NCBI GenBank assembly: GCA_003427395.1
Contig: BFEA01000080.1
Coordinates: forward strand, 3,536,858-3,569,949
Length of the DNA: 33,092 bases
Reading direction: 5' to 3'
Source: Chara braunii
Taxonomy: Eukaryota > Streptophyta > Charophyceae > Charales > Characeae
Numbering within the stretch: position 1 is the stretch's first letter; the number at the start of each line of letters is the position of its first letter. Under the pieces are notes generated by a model, which worked only from the letters and a program-made list of their open reading frames with translations, ran no database searches and had not been told where the DNA came from. The position numbers were made by a program, and so were the translations under genes. This document shows positions 20,052-31,467 of the stretch, piece by piece.

Positions 20052-20733
20052 AACTTCCAGTGGTGCTTACCCTAATTAGCGCTACGCTTTTCTCATTGAC
20101 ACCTACACCGGCAACGCTGCTGGCCATCGGCTGCACACGCCTTCCTTCGTTGTGCAATGCTCCCACCATCGCGCAGATGGTGCTCCCGCTCGCGAGTAAC
20201 GAGTGGATGAGCGTCCTGTCCCCATACTTGAGCCCGCCTAGTCAGTCTATTCGGGGAACTTCGACATAACGCCTGTCACTCACAGTTGATCCTAGACAAT
20301 CTTACCTAGCGTGTACTCGCCGGGCAGAAGAAGCTTGCTTTGCTCACACCGCCTACCTATCCCAGTGGCGTGACGCCATTGATCTCTCCATCTGCGATCA
20401 TGGTGGATTGAGTACTCGGTTCCTAGCGCCCAAGCTCGAACTCTCCGATCGGAATTCAGAGTCTATTTACCTCGGGTCGCTCGTTACGTCCTGCCCTCTC
20501 AAGAAGTCCTCATCGAGCTGACTCTACCTCGAAGATCGATCGAGTACTCCTACTTGGCCAGCCAATGCCGTGCCAAAGGAACAAGTTTCACCATTTGGAT
20601 GGTATAACTCCTAAATCCTCGTTCCCTTTTCCAACGCTTGTAATGGATGGTATTGCAGTCCGTTGAGAAGTCTATCATCCACTCAATTTCCCCCCTTTCT
20701 GACTTCTCTCTAGGTACGCACCTACACGGAGCC

Positions 20734-22881
20734 ATGGAGGACGGAATTGCAACGGAATCTTCTGTTCCCCTTCCCCCGGACCCGGCCTTTAGAGAGCGAG
20801 TCCGGGACATGTTGGAGGCCTGCTTCTTGGATGGCCAACTTCCAGAAGGTCTTCAGACTCTTCACCACGGTGATGTAGACAATGGTCCCTGTCATTCGAA
20901 ATTGAGAGTTGATCCGCAGATCAAGATGATTCATGATGAATGGTTGAAGGAACGAGCTGTACTGCTGGTGTTTGAAAATGAATCTGGCGTGCTGTCAGCC
21001 CCGGTTAAAAAGCAGATGGTGAGGGTTTATGAGGCCGCCTAGGTTAAAGCAGGATTATTGCTTGTGAATTACAAAAAGGGTTGCTTTATCCACGAAGGCA
21101 TAAACTTGGCAACCTACATCACAGGTTCCAAGCAGCATGCCGACTGGATGAAAAGTGTAGGTTACGACAAAATCGAATTTGAGAATGAGACTTACCGAGT
21201 TGATTTTCGTCTCTACCTTCCTCGAAATGAAATGGAACAACTCAAGGAAACAATGAAATACGAATTCTTATGGATTCGATGTCTGAATGTTCTTGTTATG
21301 GCTATTTTTCATCTTCGATTTCAAATTGAGAATTCCATAGGCAAAATTCTCAAAATGCATGATTATTAGCCAGACAAAGATGAACCCTCGATCGCGAACA
21401 TTCGATTCGATCTTGAATCCTCTGCACACTTCTCCTTCCACCCCTCCCTCACAATCGAGCTGTCGGAGAAGGAATCAGTAGTGGTGAATGTGGTTAACGC
21501 ATCCACCCCTTACTGCTCCCACTGCAGCTGGTGGTTCCACACGGATGAGGAATGTAGGAATCGGACCAGAAATCGTGGCCGGATGGGAGAGGATGCCCAG
21601 TCCCAACCCAGAAATCTGGATCACTCAGGTGAAGAAGGCCAACTGCTGGATCGCCGTTGGCGTCAGCAGCGAAGGAAACCAGTCGGAAGGACGGCCCGCG
21701 GCAACCGTAATTCCCATCGCAGGAGTGAAGATTTTCACTCCTTTCCTCCGAGCCCGTTCTACACCAATTACTTCAACAACAAGCTGTATGATGCCGCTCC
21801 CCACCCAAGCCAGGCTTGGCACCCAACGGACAGAACCAGAGCCCGAGCAGGGGTGGATGAGCAAGTGGAGAAGGCTGCGCCTGAAGGCCCTGAAGCATTG
21901 GTGAAGATGCGCAGATCTTTGAGAGAGGATCTCGTCGAAATTGATTTCGCCCAGAACGAGCCTACTAGTAACAATGTAGACTTGAATGAGGATGCAGTGG
22001 ATGAGGTTACCATAGAGGATAATAATCCTCTTGCACTTACCGTGGTTACAGATTAGGACCGCTCTGCATCTCTCAAAGAGGGCAAATGGAAAAAATCCTT
22101 CAAACGTGCCTGTCGGTTGGAGACCGAAGAAGAACCCCACACACGCTGCAATTCCTTAGATGGCTTTGAAGCAGATCGATTACAGGAAGATCCAGCCTCT
22201 ACCTCAAACGCGGAAGCTGACACCTTCCCTAAGACCTTGGACCTGAGCGAGGGTCCAGGTGTAACGACATTGGAAAAAGGAGATTCAATTTTTAAGTACC
22301 TAGTCTCCATCTTCTGTGTTCCATCAAATCAAGGCCCTATGGCATTGATCTTCAAAGATGGAGAAGGACGTAAATCCTTTCCGATCACTATTTCCACAGA
22401 AGATCCTACGAAACAGTCGGTAGCAATCACCGCTAAACAGAATGTTCAAAATAAGTTCCGGAGTCGGCTGATTCCAGGCCTGAAACTCACCCGACACATA
22501 CTGTTGAACGATTCAGGGCGAAAATTGGCTCTTTTCTACGCCTTCATGGATGCACGGCCCCTGAGCAAGGACCAGCTTAAGGAACTTGACATCTCCTACA
22601 CCCCCCGGTCTCAACTGGCCAATCATGAGAACGCATGATTAAAGGACATCCACATGGTGGATGGGGTTAATGCAGCCACCCTTGCATGCTGCCTGAGGCA
22701 ATCTTCAAATAAGAACATCTTGTTTTCTTCACAACTGAACGCCACACTCAGACTGAACTGGTCCTTGCCAAAGTCTAGGACTGCAGGCAAAGAGGCCAGT
22801 CGGAGAAAATCGGACGACCATAAGGGGGCACCAAACCGGATCCAGCCTCCAACCGGTCGAGTAGGTGCAAATGCGAAATAA
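20734..22881 (+). pseudogene. LINE B ORF1: CCHC gag-like protein
   Basis: The ATG at 20734 sits in GAGCCATGGAGG, a good initiation context. One frame of about 715 codons runs to TAA at 22879-22881 without any frameshift. It is interrupted only by TAG at 21040, TAG at 21367, TAG at 22054 and TGA at 22636. Landmarks are an N-terminal region with FRERVRDMLEACFLDGQLPE, a Phe/Tyr-rich RNA-binding-like section, a canonical zinc knuckle CSHCSWWFHTDEEC (21514-21555), an Arg-rich stretch, an acidic linker, and a C-terminal basic end. Frame preservation with stops only suggests decay by point transitions. It would bind the LINE transcript. Confidence 0.8.
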
Positions 22882-25589
22882 ACTGTTTTTCGCCACATGG
22901 AATATTCACGGTCTATGCGATACCAATAACAGAAACAAGAGAGCACGCTTAAAAACATGGATGTTCGAGAATGATGTTAAAATCCTCCTTCTCCAAGAAA
23001 CAAAACTCAACGAGGATAAGCTGAGTGAGATGAGACAGTGGTGGCCTGACTTCCGACTGTGGGCCCCAACAATGGGGACCAGAGGGGACACGACCATCCT
23101 TTTTCGTCAGGACTTCCTGGTAGAAATTATCGACTCTGCCTTTGATGTCTGGGGCCGATGGTGCTGGGTTAAGGTTGAGATTGATTCCGAGCCTTGGACG
23201 CTTATGTCGCTATACTTACCGGTCTGCTACGGGGAGAATTCGAGATTTATTCATGAACTCCCTGAGATCTTACCGGGCTCCCACAATCTGATCCTGGGGC
23301 CGGACTGGAATACCATCCTGGACCCAGGTCTAGACTCGCCCGTAGTCAGGCTGTTGAGACGGGACTCATGCCTCCTATACGAATTGATCGAAACCAAAGG
23401 TCTGGTTGATGCATACAGAGCTCTAAACCCAGATACAGCCGGTTACACCTGGTTTGGCCCAACGCAGGGGGCTGCATCTGCCCGGCGTCTGGACTTTGCT
23501 CTTTTACGAGGTACACCTTGGGATAATTGTCTGGATGCTAAAGTCGGAATCTCACCTCTGTCGGACCACTCCCCAGTTATCTTCGAGACTCATTTGGGGG
23601 GTGACCCATACAGAGGCCCCCATCTTTTCAGATTAAATGTCACTCACTTGGAAGACCCACCACTGTTAGAATGGCTAAACAGGATCGTCAAAAATTAAAA
23701 AATTTCAACAGATCTCTATGAAACCCCCCAACTTTGGTATGACGGGGTAATTGAAGCCCTACAGGAAGCCTGTAGTACATATTCGAGAATCAAAAATGGC
23801 AAATTGAATAGGCAAATCAAACAGTGGCAGTCCGATGAAACACAAGCAGAAAGTTGCCTAGGCCTCCACCCTGTCTCAGACCGTTACTGGCTGCAGAAGC
23901 AAAGTAAGGCCCTCCAGAACTTGGAGGCACAGGAAATCAAAGTCGAGGAACAACGTCAAGAGTGGTTGCGGATTAAAGGCATGACTCATTATGATAGAAT
24001 GACTAGAGAGTTTTTTCGAGCCTTGGTGAAATTAGTGGCCAAACCGCTTATGAAGGAACTTGAACACCCTTTCTCGTTGACGGCTCCCATCACTGAAACG
24101 TCGGTCCAAATGTGTCAATATGCCAAAGATTACCTCAACGATATACTTACCACTCGTCGTCCTTATGACACCCCAGACACGGACTTAAGAGACTACTCAA
24201 ATTTCTGGAATTTCTTCGACAGACACCTTCCTCTGCACGCGGCCCTGGACTTGGACAGGCCCCTCACCGTTGAGGAACTCGAAGTGGCGGCACACGCGAT
24301 GGCCAAGGGCAAAGCCCCAGGCCCGAATGGGCTGCCAATCGAATTCATCATAGCCCTCTGGAGTTTCTTTGGTCTATCACTCACGAAGATTTTCAACAAG
24401 GTTCTCGAGGGTCAACCCCTCCCCAACTCTATGGTAGCTGGAGTGGTCTCTCTACTTTACAAGAAAGGCAACAAAAAGGGCATACGGAACTGGCAGCCAA
24501 TCTCTTTGCTGAACGCCGCCTACAAGTTATTGGCTAAGGTCATTGCCCTTAGACTGGCGAACTACCTGCCCTTCCTAACGGGCCAGGAACAAGGAGCTTT
24601 TGTGAAAGGTCGATCTATCCACGATAACATAGTCACTACGCAGCAGGCAATCGAAATCATAGTCAAAGAGAGAAGAGACATTGCTGTTATTCTCCTCGAC
24701 ATGGAGAAAGCCTACGACAAGGTAGGTTGGACCTTCGTCCAAACCACCCTAAGACACATGCGGTTTGGCCCAAACATCTGCTCCTGGGTGCAAGGCAACG
24801 CAAGCAATGTACTCCAGAGCGACCACGACAGTCATGGTGAATGGTAAAAAATCTAACTCTTTCCGCCTCATCCGATCGTTGCGTCAGGGATGTCCACTGG
24901 CGCCCTTGCTCTTCGTAGTTCATCTCAAAGTTCTATTGGATAACTTCAGATACAACCTGAAGATCCCAGGCCTTAGGGTTAGTTAGCAAGGGACTCGAGT
25001 GGAAAATAGGAGCTATTGCTGACGACCTTACAGTTTGTGTGGAAAACGACCCGAGGGTGCTTGCTGAAGTGCAGAATGTTCTGGCTACATACTGTGAAAT
25101 ATCAGAAGGTTCAGTTCATTGGTCTAAAACCTCATATCTGTTGACCCCCCCGTACCAGCTGAGTGTGGATTGGGGCATGAAAGCGATCCCAGGGGACTCG
25201 TCTGAACGATTTTTAGGAGTCCAAGTTGCGGTCACAGACTGCTCGGACTTTCAGGATTAACTACTAGAAGAAAAAGTAACCTCACGTATCGCCAAGTGGA
25301 ACCGTCCGTACCTCTCATCTCTGTTTGGTAGATCCCTCCTTTTAACTGCAGCTGCATTCTCAATCCTTTGGTTCGTATTCGCGTCCACCTGTTAGGAGAT
25401 AAAACCTACAGGACCATCAAAGCCAAGGCGAGGAAGCTAGTGTGGAAACCGACAGAAACAGAGGACCAGGGCTACCTAGCCAAAGTAGCCTGGGAAGCAG
25501 TGACCTTCCCCAAAGATGAAGGCGGACTGGGCATATTGGATCCGAGACGGCAGAACTTGGCCTTACTGGCCAGATGGCCAATTCAAACC
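22871..25589 (+). pseudogene. LINE B ORF2: AP endonuclease - reverse transcriptase, truncated
   Basis: The ATG at 22871 overlaps the ORF1 end by 11 nt. The endonuclease (to about 23695) is uninterrupted, with ATWNIHG, LLQET, SLYLPV, GPDWNT and LSDHSPV (23561-23569), covering the usual catalytic Asn, Glu, Asp and His positions. A TAA at 23696 precedes the RT: MAKGKAPGPNGLPIEF, LLYKKGNKKGIRNWQPISLL, ILLDMEKAYDKVGW, RSLRQGCPLAPLLF and IADDL (25015-25029). Frameshifts lie near 24805, 24990 and 25368, and a TAA at 25258. Sequence ends after GGLGILDPRRQNLALLARW, so the thumb end, zinc site and C-terminus are missing. Confidence 0.88.
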
Positions 25590-25824
25590 TTTTTTTTTTT
25601 TTTTTTTTTTAAAAATAGCTTCGCTCTATTGGTGGGGAGAATCACCTGCTAGAAATCGGGTTCAGCGTCCCTAGAACAATAAATCCTTTGTGTTTAAACT
25701 ATAGACCGACTGAGTAGAGGTCCGCCTCTTCAGTTCTATAAGAACCGCCTGATCCATCTATAACTTACTAGCATTCCTCTCATATCTACCTAGATGATTT
25801 TCAGATTGCAGTATATTTGTACTA
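25590..25824 (-). other. LINE C 3'UTR and poly(A) tail
   Basis: A short 3'UTR of about 210 bp has the shared terminal motif at 25618-25670 (minus strand GGACGCTGAACCCG, then CTCCCCACCAATAGAGCGAAGC). It is followed almost directly by the A run, without the extra 60-70 bp seen in A1 and A2. Confidence 0.8.
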
Positions 25825-28800
25825 TTATTCCTCCTCTCTCCCATACCACCTAAGGTCTACCAACGCAAGTTCTGAAGGAGGGAAGAATTCAGGAAAATCA
25901 GCAACATCTTTTAATGTGTCATCAGGCCCCAAGTCCCACCATCGACTAAACACTATTTTATAATCACGCTTGAGTGGCGCTTCCAAAACCTTTTCCCCAG
26001 CCCATTCCACTTTCCCAATGTTCCTACCCTCTGTCTCCCCAAGCCAGTCCTTTTGAAATTGTAAGAGAATTTTTTTGATGTATGTTTTTTGAAGAAAAGT
26101 TTTAAGCTTATTCGTAGTATTGGCCCATCGAACTCGGATCTCTGTTTCCATAAATTGCTTAACAATATCTGTGAGTTCTATCCCTTCAAGCCTTACTTTT
26201 TCCATAGCATGCACACATCTGTTCTGTCATAATGCCCAAAGTACCGCTTTCCATCCCAGATGAAAAATATTATCTTGGAAGGTAGATAATGCTAGGATAG
26301 AGGAGCCATAATGTCCAAATAATATTACCCATCAATCCCATGGCCAATCCAGTCCCGTCAAACGCTTCCAAACACAGTCCCATCTTCTCCACATCAGAAT
26401 CGAACCTTGGCATTGTGTAAATATGTGCTCTATGGTTTCCCTATATTTTCGTGAAGGGAGTGACAAGATGCAGAATTGGCACCAAGGGGAGGCAAGCCCC
26501 CTTTGCTCTAAAGTTGTATGGTCAATCAGTCAGTCATTGGTGGGCAAGCAACGATGCACAATCTGTCATTCGAGAGTTGCAAACTTGGCCGGTCTTTCTT
26601 TAACTTTTTGGAACCAGCGTAGTGGTCTTAGTTTCTCCATACTTATATTTAGATGTTTTACCCATCGGTCCTGCGTAATTGCCATTACATCAACCTTGGG
26701 TCTCAGCAGACGATATGTAGTTATGACCGTGAGTGATTGTAGTGTTCTCGTTTTACCATGTTGGCTTGTTTCCAGCACCATTCCCTCGGATCTATAAGGA
26801 GTTCTGCTATCAATAATTCAGGGAAGTATGCACACCTTTTTGAATCAGGGGAAGTTAATAAGACTCTGATCCTGTAAATAGCATTGTGAGGCAGAAATTC
26901 CACCCTATCCATATTATATTTAACTAAGGAAGAATCCTTTTGTAACTTCAACATATTAACTAATGCCCCTTGAGAATAAGTGCACACTATCTAGCCTAAG
27001 ATCCTTTGATTGTTATTATCGAAGCCAGATACCCAATCCCCCTCTTGCATGGCTGGACCTTTTCTAAGAATAGTCTCCCATGTTATAGGTATCGAGGATG
27101 TAATCTGGTCGAATGATTCTGAAAGATGATGTGCATATCGTAAAATAGGTCTTAATTGTTCCATCGACATCCATCCTTTTTTAATTGGATCCCAAATATC
27201 CTTGACTCTCACTACTCCTCTTTTTACCCACGTACTCCACGGCGAGGAGAAACTATTGAAGATACTACCATTCAGGTTTGTGATCCATCGATTGCCAAAA
27301 AGAGGCTGACGTAAAATTTCTTCATAACGTCGTGGCAGGAGCTGGTCAGGCAGTGGTAGTCTTCTCCATGTTTTTAACAGAGACGCCCAAAAATTATCCA
27401 GCACTAGATCCTTAGTAGATTGTCTCCTTACTCCCTCCTTACAGGAACCTAGATTTGGCCTAGGGATGCTCCAGAATCTGTTCTCTAGCCATGTCAAAGG
27501 GTGTACATTTTCTGTGGAAGGGGGGGCAGGTCTTCGAATTTGTTCTAAAGCCATAGGCTTCCAAGGAATTTTCCGAGCAAATATAAGTTTTTTTATCCAT
27601 TGTAGTGATAATGCCTGATTTTGTACATCAGGGTCCAATAGATCTAATCCCCCTTTGGATTTGGGCTGTATGAGTGTGAGCCAGACCACTCTTGGAATTT
27701 CTCTAGGGGCTTCTTGATCCCCTCTCCAAAGAAATGTTGTAATTAGTTTTTTTAGCCCACTAGTGGCCGATTTGCCTAGTGACCAAATAGCCGATTTATA
27801 CCAAATAGAAGCCAGTACAACATTGTTGATAATTAAGGCTCTGCCAAAAACTGAAGTGTGCTTGTTTTTCCATTGATTCATTTTATCTGATGCTGGCTTA
27901 GAAATTCATTCATCATCAGTTGATGGTTTGCCTTGTGCCGTCAGAGATACCCCCAGTACTCTAATTGGAGCTTCCAAAGGAAGCCATTTAACTTTTGTTT
28001 TTTCCGGAGGTCTGATTCCATTGGAGTGAATCCACCATCCCTGTGTCTTACTTCCCCAGTTGACTACCATATCTGCAACCATGAGGAACTTGTCCATGGG
28101 TGTTTTAACTTCTTTCATGTTATCTGATGAAGCCTCAAGAATGAGGGTAAGGTCGTCTGCGAACATAGAGGTTATAGCAATGGCTTCCTCTGGAATCCCA
28201 GCAATTTGTAACCGCTGAAGATTATGGTTACATCTTAAATTCACCGCCAAGGCTTCCATTATGATCAAAAAGAGAAACGGTGTTAATGGGTCCCCCTGCC
28301 TGACTGATCTTTGTAATTTAATCTCGGGCGATAGGAGACCCTTAACTTGAATCCTGGTTGTTGCGTTGGAGTGCAGAATATTGATCCATTGTCTAAGTGT
28401 CGGACCAAAATTCATTTTTTCCAAGCATGCATCTAAAAAGCGTCAGTCCACATGATCATAAGCTTTTTCAAAGTCTATGAATATAAATGCAGCATTAAGT
28501 CGAGATTGTCGAGAAAGTTTAATCATTTCATTGATTAAAAGAATATTATCCTGTATATGACGCCCTTTGATAAAACCAGTTTGTGCAGGGTGAATGATAT
28601 CAGACATTACTGATATTAGTCTATTAGCTATTGCTTTTGCTAACATCTTATAAACCACTGTTAGCAATGCAACTGGCCTATAATTCCTGATATTAGTCTT
28701 ATCCCCCTTTTTATAAAAGCAAAGTAAGTACTCCCTAGCCCACCAATTCTCCTTTGTAACCAGATTCCTGGACTTGTTTGTAGACTTTCATAAGGTCATC

Positions 28801-29547
28801 CGATAGAGTTGACCACATTGTTTCCCTGAATTTTTTAGGAAATCCATCTATTGCTGGTGTTTTATCTTCTTCCATTTTTAATAATGCTGTCCAAATTTCA
28901 TTTTTTGTTATTGGATTTTCTAAGGCAGTCCTTTGCTCAGGGGATAAAGATTGAGTCAATGGGGTGAGAAACTGTTTAATCATTTGATCATCCTCTTCTC
29001 TATCTCTGGCATTTTTGGCAGAAGTAAAAAAATCCTTAAAGAAATCATATGCAATTTTAAGGTTCCCTGCCGAGGTGGCTGGGATATCCATGTTCTCCGG
29101 TGAATGTTGGTCATAGAAGGCTTCTATATTGGTTATCTTTTCACGTGCTTTGGCTAGTGCAAAAAAAGCGGTGTCCATTTGTCCCTCAGTCTGATACTTT
29201 TTGAGTTTCCCTCTGATAATCTGCCCTTTCCAACGGAATTGCGCAAAGGCCAGGAGCTGTGTTCACAAATTTTCGATATCGATATGTTGTTGATTTTCGA
29301 TCCTGGGATCCTGTTGTTCGTATTTCAAGATTTTGTTCTTGGATATACATATCCTGATTATATCGCTTTTATGCCAATAGTTTATAATATTCCTCACATT
29401 TCTTGGATAAAAAAACAAGACCATTCTGAATATATTGCCTGAATTGGTGAGAAAAGAGGAGACAAGTATTAAGTTTATAAAAACCTTTCCTTGGTCAGTT
29501 TTCTTTCTGAAGGAAAGAAGTACTGCGCATATTTTGTGATCTAACAT
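25825..29547 (-). pseudogene. LINE C ORF2 remnant (end of EN, RT, connector, C-terminus)
   Basis: Pieces in coding order are LDHKICAVLLSFRKKTDQGK (endonuclease end, 29547), MEEDKTPAIDGFPKKF (29178-28735), HPAQTGFIKGRHIQDNILL and FIDFEKAYDHVD (28667-28443), RSVRQGDPLTPFLF and MFADDLTLIL (28424-27906), KHTSVFGRALIINNVVLASI and RQPLFGNRWI (27881-26991), then more broken frames to REEE at 25827. The TGA at 28443 falls on the Trp of DHVDW, and the TGA at 27906 on the Trp of DEWI, both known from A1. There is also a TAG at 26991 and at least two frame changes. The zinc region near 26400-26560 is badly decayed. Confidence 0.88.
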
Positions 29548-29684
29548 GTTATTCGTTAAAACAATACATTATTGTGTGTACTATTTTGAAACGAATTTAT
29601 GACACAGTGTATAGTCTGCTGTAGTATTCCAGATCCGGATACATCCGAACAAGGAGTAAAGCAGCTTTGAGACGAGGAGCACAG

Positions 29685-29870
29685 TCAGTACATATAGTTG
29701 CTCTCCTCTCGTGGTTCGGATGTGTCCAGATGTGGAACACCACAGCAGAGTATACACTGTGTTATACGCCTCTAAGTCAGTACATATATCTGCTACCACT
29801 AGGTTATATGTACTGCTGCCTCAGTACATATATCTCCTGTGTCCAGATGTGGAACACCAGAACAGAGTAA
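29685..29870. repeat. Short interleaved repeats
   Basis: CAGTACATATA occurs three times (about 29687, 29779, 29823). GTGTCCAGATGTGGAACACCA occurs in two copies (about 29727 and 29839). Unit spacing is near 90-115 bp. Confidence 0.75.
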
Positions 29871-30045
29871 TATATACCGCTTTGTCATAGTTTCACTTGG
29901 AGGTGAGCATCTCACTCATCCGAATCGGAACAGTATAATGACACAAACTCAAGTTTGTGAGTAAAACGAGTTGTGGCTCTTCACAGACTTAGAGGAGTAG
30001 GATGACTTGTATTTAGAAGTGTGAGGACCAGAATGAATTGGAGTT

Positions 30046-30640
30046 CTGCACCGATGATCGTGTACATGTATAGAGCGAGAGAGATAGAAAGAGAGAGAGA
30101 GACAGAAAGAGCGAGAGAGAGAGAGACAGAAAGAGCGAGAGACAGAGAGTCTTAGAGAGACTGTACTTAATTTTCAGGAGACGCAGGGTCGAGTACACGC
30201 GTAGACCATCAGCCTCGTTTTTTAAAGCATTTCATACGATCGTTGTAGGAGAGCAACAAGGTAATGTGAATTTCCAAGATAAGCGAAGCTCGGATGTATC
30301 CGAGATCACAAGAGATAGACAGACAGAGGAAGTCCGCAAGAAATGGTCGTGTACATTTGAAGAGCGAGAGATATGGAAAAAAAGAGAGAGAGACAGAAAG
30401 AGCGAGAGACAGAGTGTCTCAGAGAGACTGTACTTAATTTTCTCGAGACGCCGCACGGACGGCGCAGGGTCGAGCACACGCGGAGATCATCAGCCTCGCT
30501 TTTAAAAGCATTTCAGACGATCGTTGCAGAAGAGCAGCAAGGCAATGTGATTTTCCCAGATAAGCGAAGTTCGGATATATCCAAGATCACAGGAGATTGA
30601 CAAAGACGAAGCCCGCAAGAAATGACATATTAGCACGCCA
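30046..30640. repeat. Tandem pair of ~270-290-bp units
   Basis: The units share, in order, TCGTGTACAT (30058 and 30346), a GA/GACAGAAAGAGCGAGAGACA tract, GAGACTGTACTTAATTTTC, CGCAGGGTCGAG, AAAGCATTTCA-ACGATCGTTG, CAAGATAAGCGAAG and CGGATRTATCC. Length differs because the GA tracts differ. A more diverged third unit appears to follow at about 30770-31200. Confidence 0.85.
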
Positions 30641-30791
30641 GAGGGCAGAGAGATGAAAAAGACAAGCACCGTATAGTCACCCACAGCATTTCGTGTTACG
30701 GACGTATCCGAAGTGTCGAACTAGTATAGACCCTTCAGTTTGAAGTTTCCCCTGTGCTTTTTGGGACACAGTTCAAAAAGTATCTTTTGCG

Positions 30792-30796
<5 letters not shown>

Positions 30797-30871
<75 letters not shown>
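30797..30871. repeat. (GA)n microsatellite
   Basis: A nearly pure GA dinucleotide run of about 75 nt. Long charged or Ser-Leu frames through it are artefacts. Confidence 0.95.
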
Positions 30872-30874
<3 letters not shown>

Positions 30875-31396
30875 AACATTGCACCATCATCCACCACATT
30901 TCTGATCCATCCGGAGTGTCTCGGTTGTGAGTCGCTTCGCTACGATCTAGACAGAGCTGACAAAGATAGAAAGAGCGTGCAGAGAGATGGAGAGGGAGAC
31001 AGGGACAGAGACAGGAACATAGACAGAGACACAGAGAGAGACAGAGAGAGTGTGGATGATCGCACTGAATTTTCTTTTCATGTCGACATGTGGCACAAGA
31101 GACGCATGTTCGAGGACCATGCGAAAACCACAAGTGTAGCTATATAAGAGTTGCAAGGTTTTCGTTAGGCGAGAGTAAGCCAAGTTCGGATGCATCCGAG
31201 ATGACAGGGGAGCTCTGGCCTTCGGCCCTTTGTTTTGTGTGTCAAATTCGATACATGTACGAGTTCACCTTACTGAAATGGGGCATAATCCGCAGGAAAC
31301 CAACATATGTTTGTGTAGGATCCTCAGAGACTATATTGGAAACAACTTCAGGCAGTTAGTATAGTCACCTTGAAACAAGTTGAAGGTAGAGACTGG

Positions 31397-31467
31397 TCTG
31401 CTCGAGTACAAATTCGGGTGTTGCCTCCAGCAAGCAGTTTCGGAGTTCGAGCGCCCACTTCGTTCGC
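31397..31467 (+). repeat. Dispersed copy of the 71-bp repeat
   Basis: This has the same length and about 66 of 71 identical bases compared with 8690-8760, including CTGCTCGAGTACAAAT, TGCCTCCAGCAAGCAGTTTC and GCGCCCACTTCGTTCGC. It is a single unit here, without the upstream GATAGATCAGAAGC part. Confidence 0.85.

Larger units (their letters stand above)
19528..20733. other. No gene recognised; possible 5' region of LINE B
   Basis: About 1.2 kb lie upstream of LINE B ORF1. They contain two hairpins and repeated AGCGCT words but no convincing coding frame. By analogy with LINE A1, part may be the LINE B 5'UTR. Its 5' end could not be placed because the 3' end of B is missing. Confidence 0.45.
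20734..25589 (+). mobile_element. LINE B, second LINE family, 3' part missing
   Basis: A plus-strand element has a CCHC-type ORF1 and an overlapping EN-RT ORF2. It differs from A1 in ORF1 sequence, SDH rather than LDH in the endonuclease, IADDL rather than FADDL, RQGCP rather than RQGDP, and in ORF spacing. Coding sequence breaks off at 25589, exactly where the T run of LINE C begins, and no continuation appears after the far side of LINE C. The 3'UTR, tail and target duplications are therefore lost. Confidence 0.85.
25590..29570 (-). mobile_element. LINE C, 5'-truncated relative of LINE A1
   Basis: A minus-strand LINE runs from its poly(A) tail (21 T at 25590-25610) through the 3'UTR and ORF2 to the C-terminal end of the endonuclease near 29547. 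Protein identity to A1 is clear over the whole length. ORF1 and most of the endonuclease are missing. The right edge is approximate. It truncates LINE B, but no target duplication could be found at 29550-29620, so the insertion was accompanied by loss of flanking DNA. Confidence 0.88.

Noticed and set aside
25590-25610. Target-site duplication for LINE C
   Set aside because: The candidate left flank CCAATTCAAACC was not found near 29550-29620.
29685-30640. CRISPR-like array of regularly spaced repeats
   Set aside because: The repeats are long, unevenly spaced and part of imperfect satellite units in a eukaryotic context, without unique spacers.
30740-31147. Long Arg-Glu-rich and Ser-Leu-rich frames on both strands
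   Set aside because: They are translations of the (GA)n microsatellite and have no non-repetitive coding signal.
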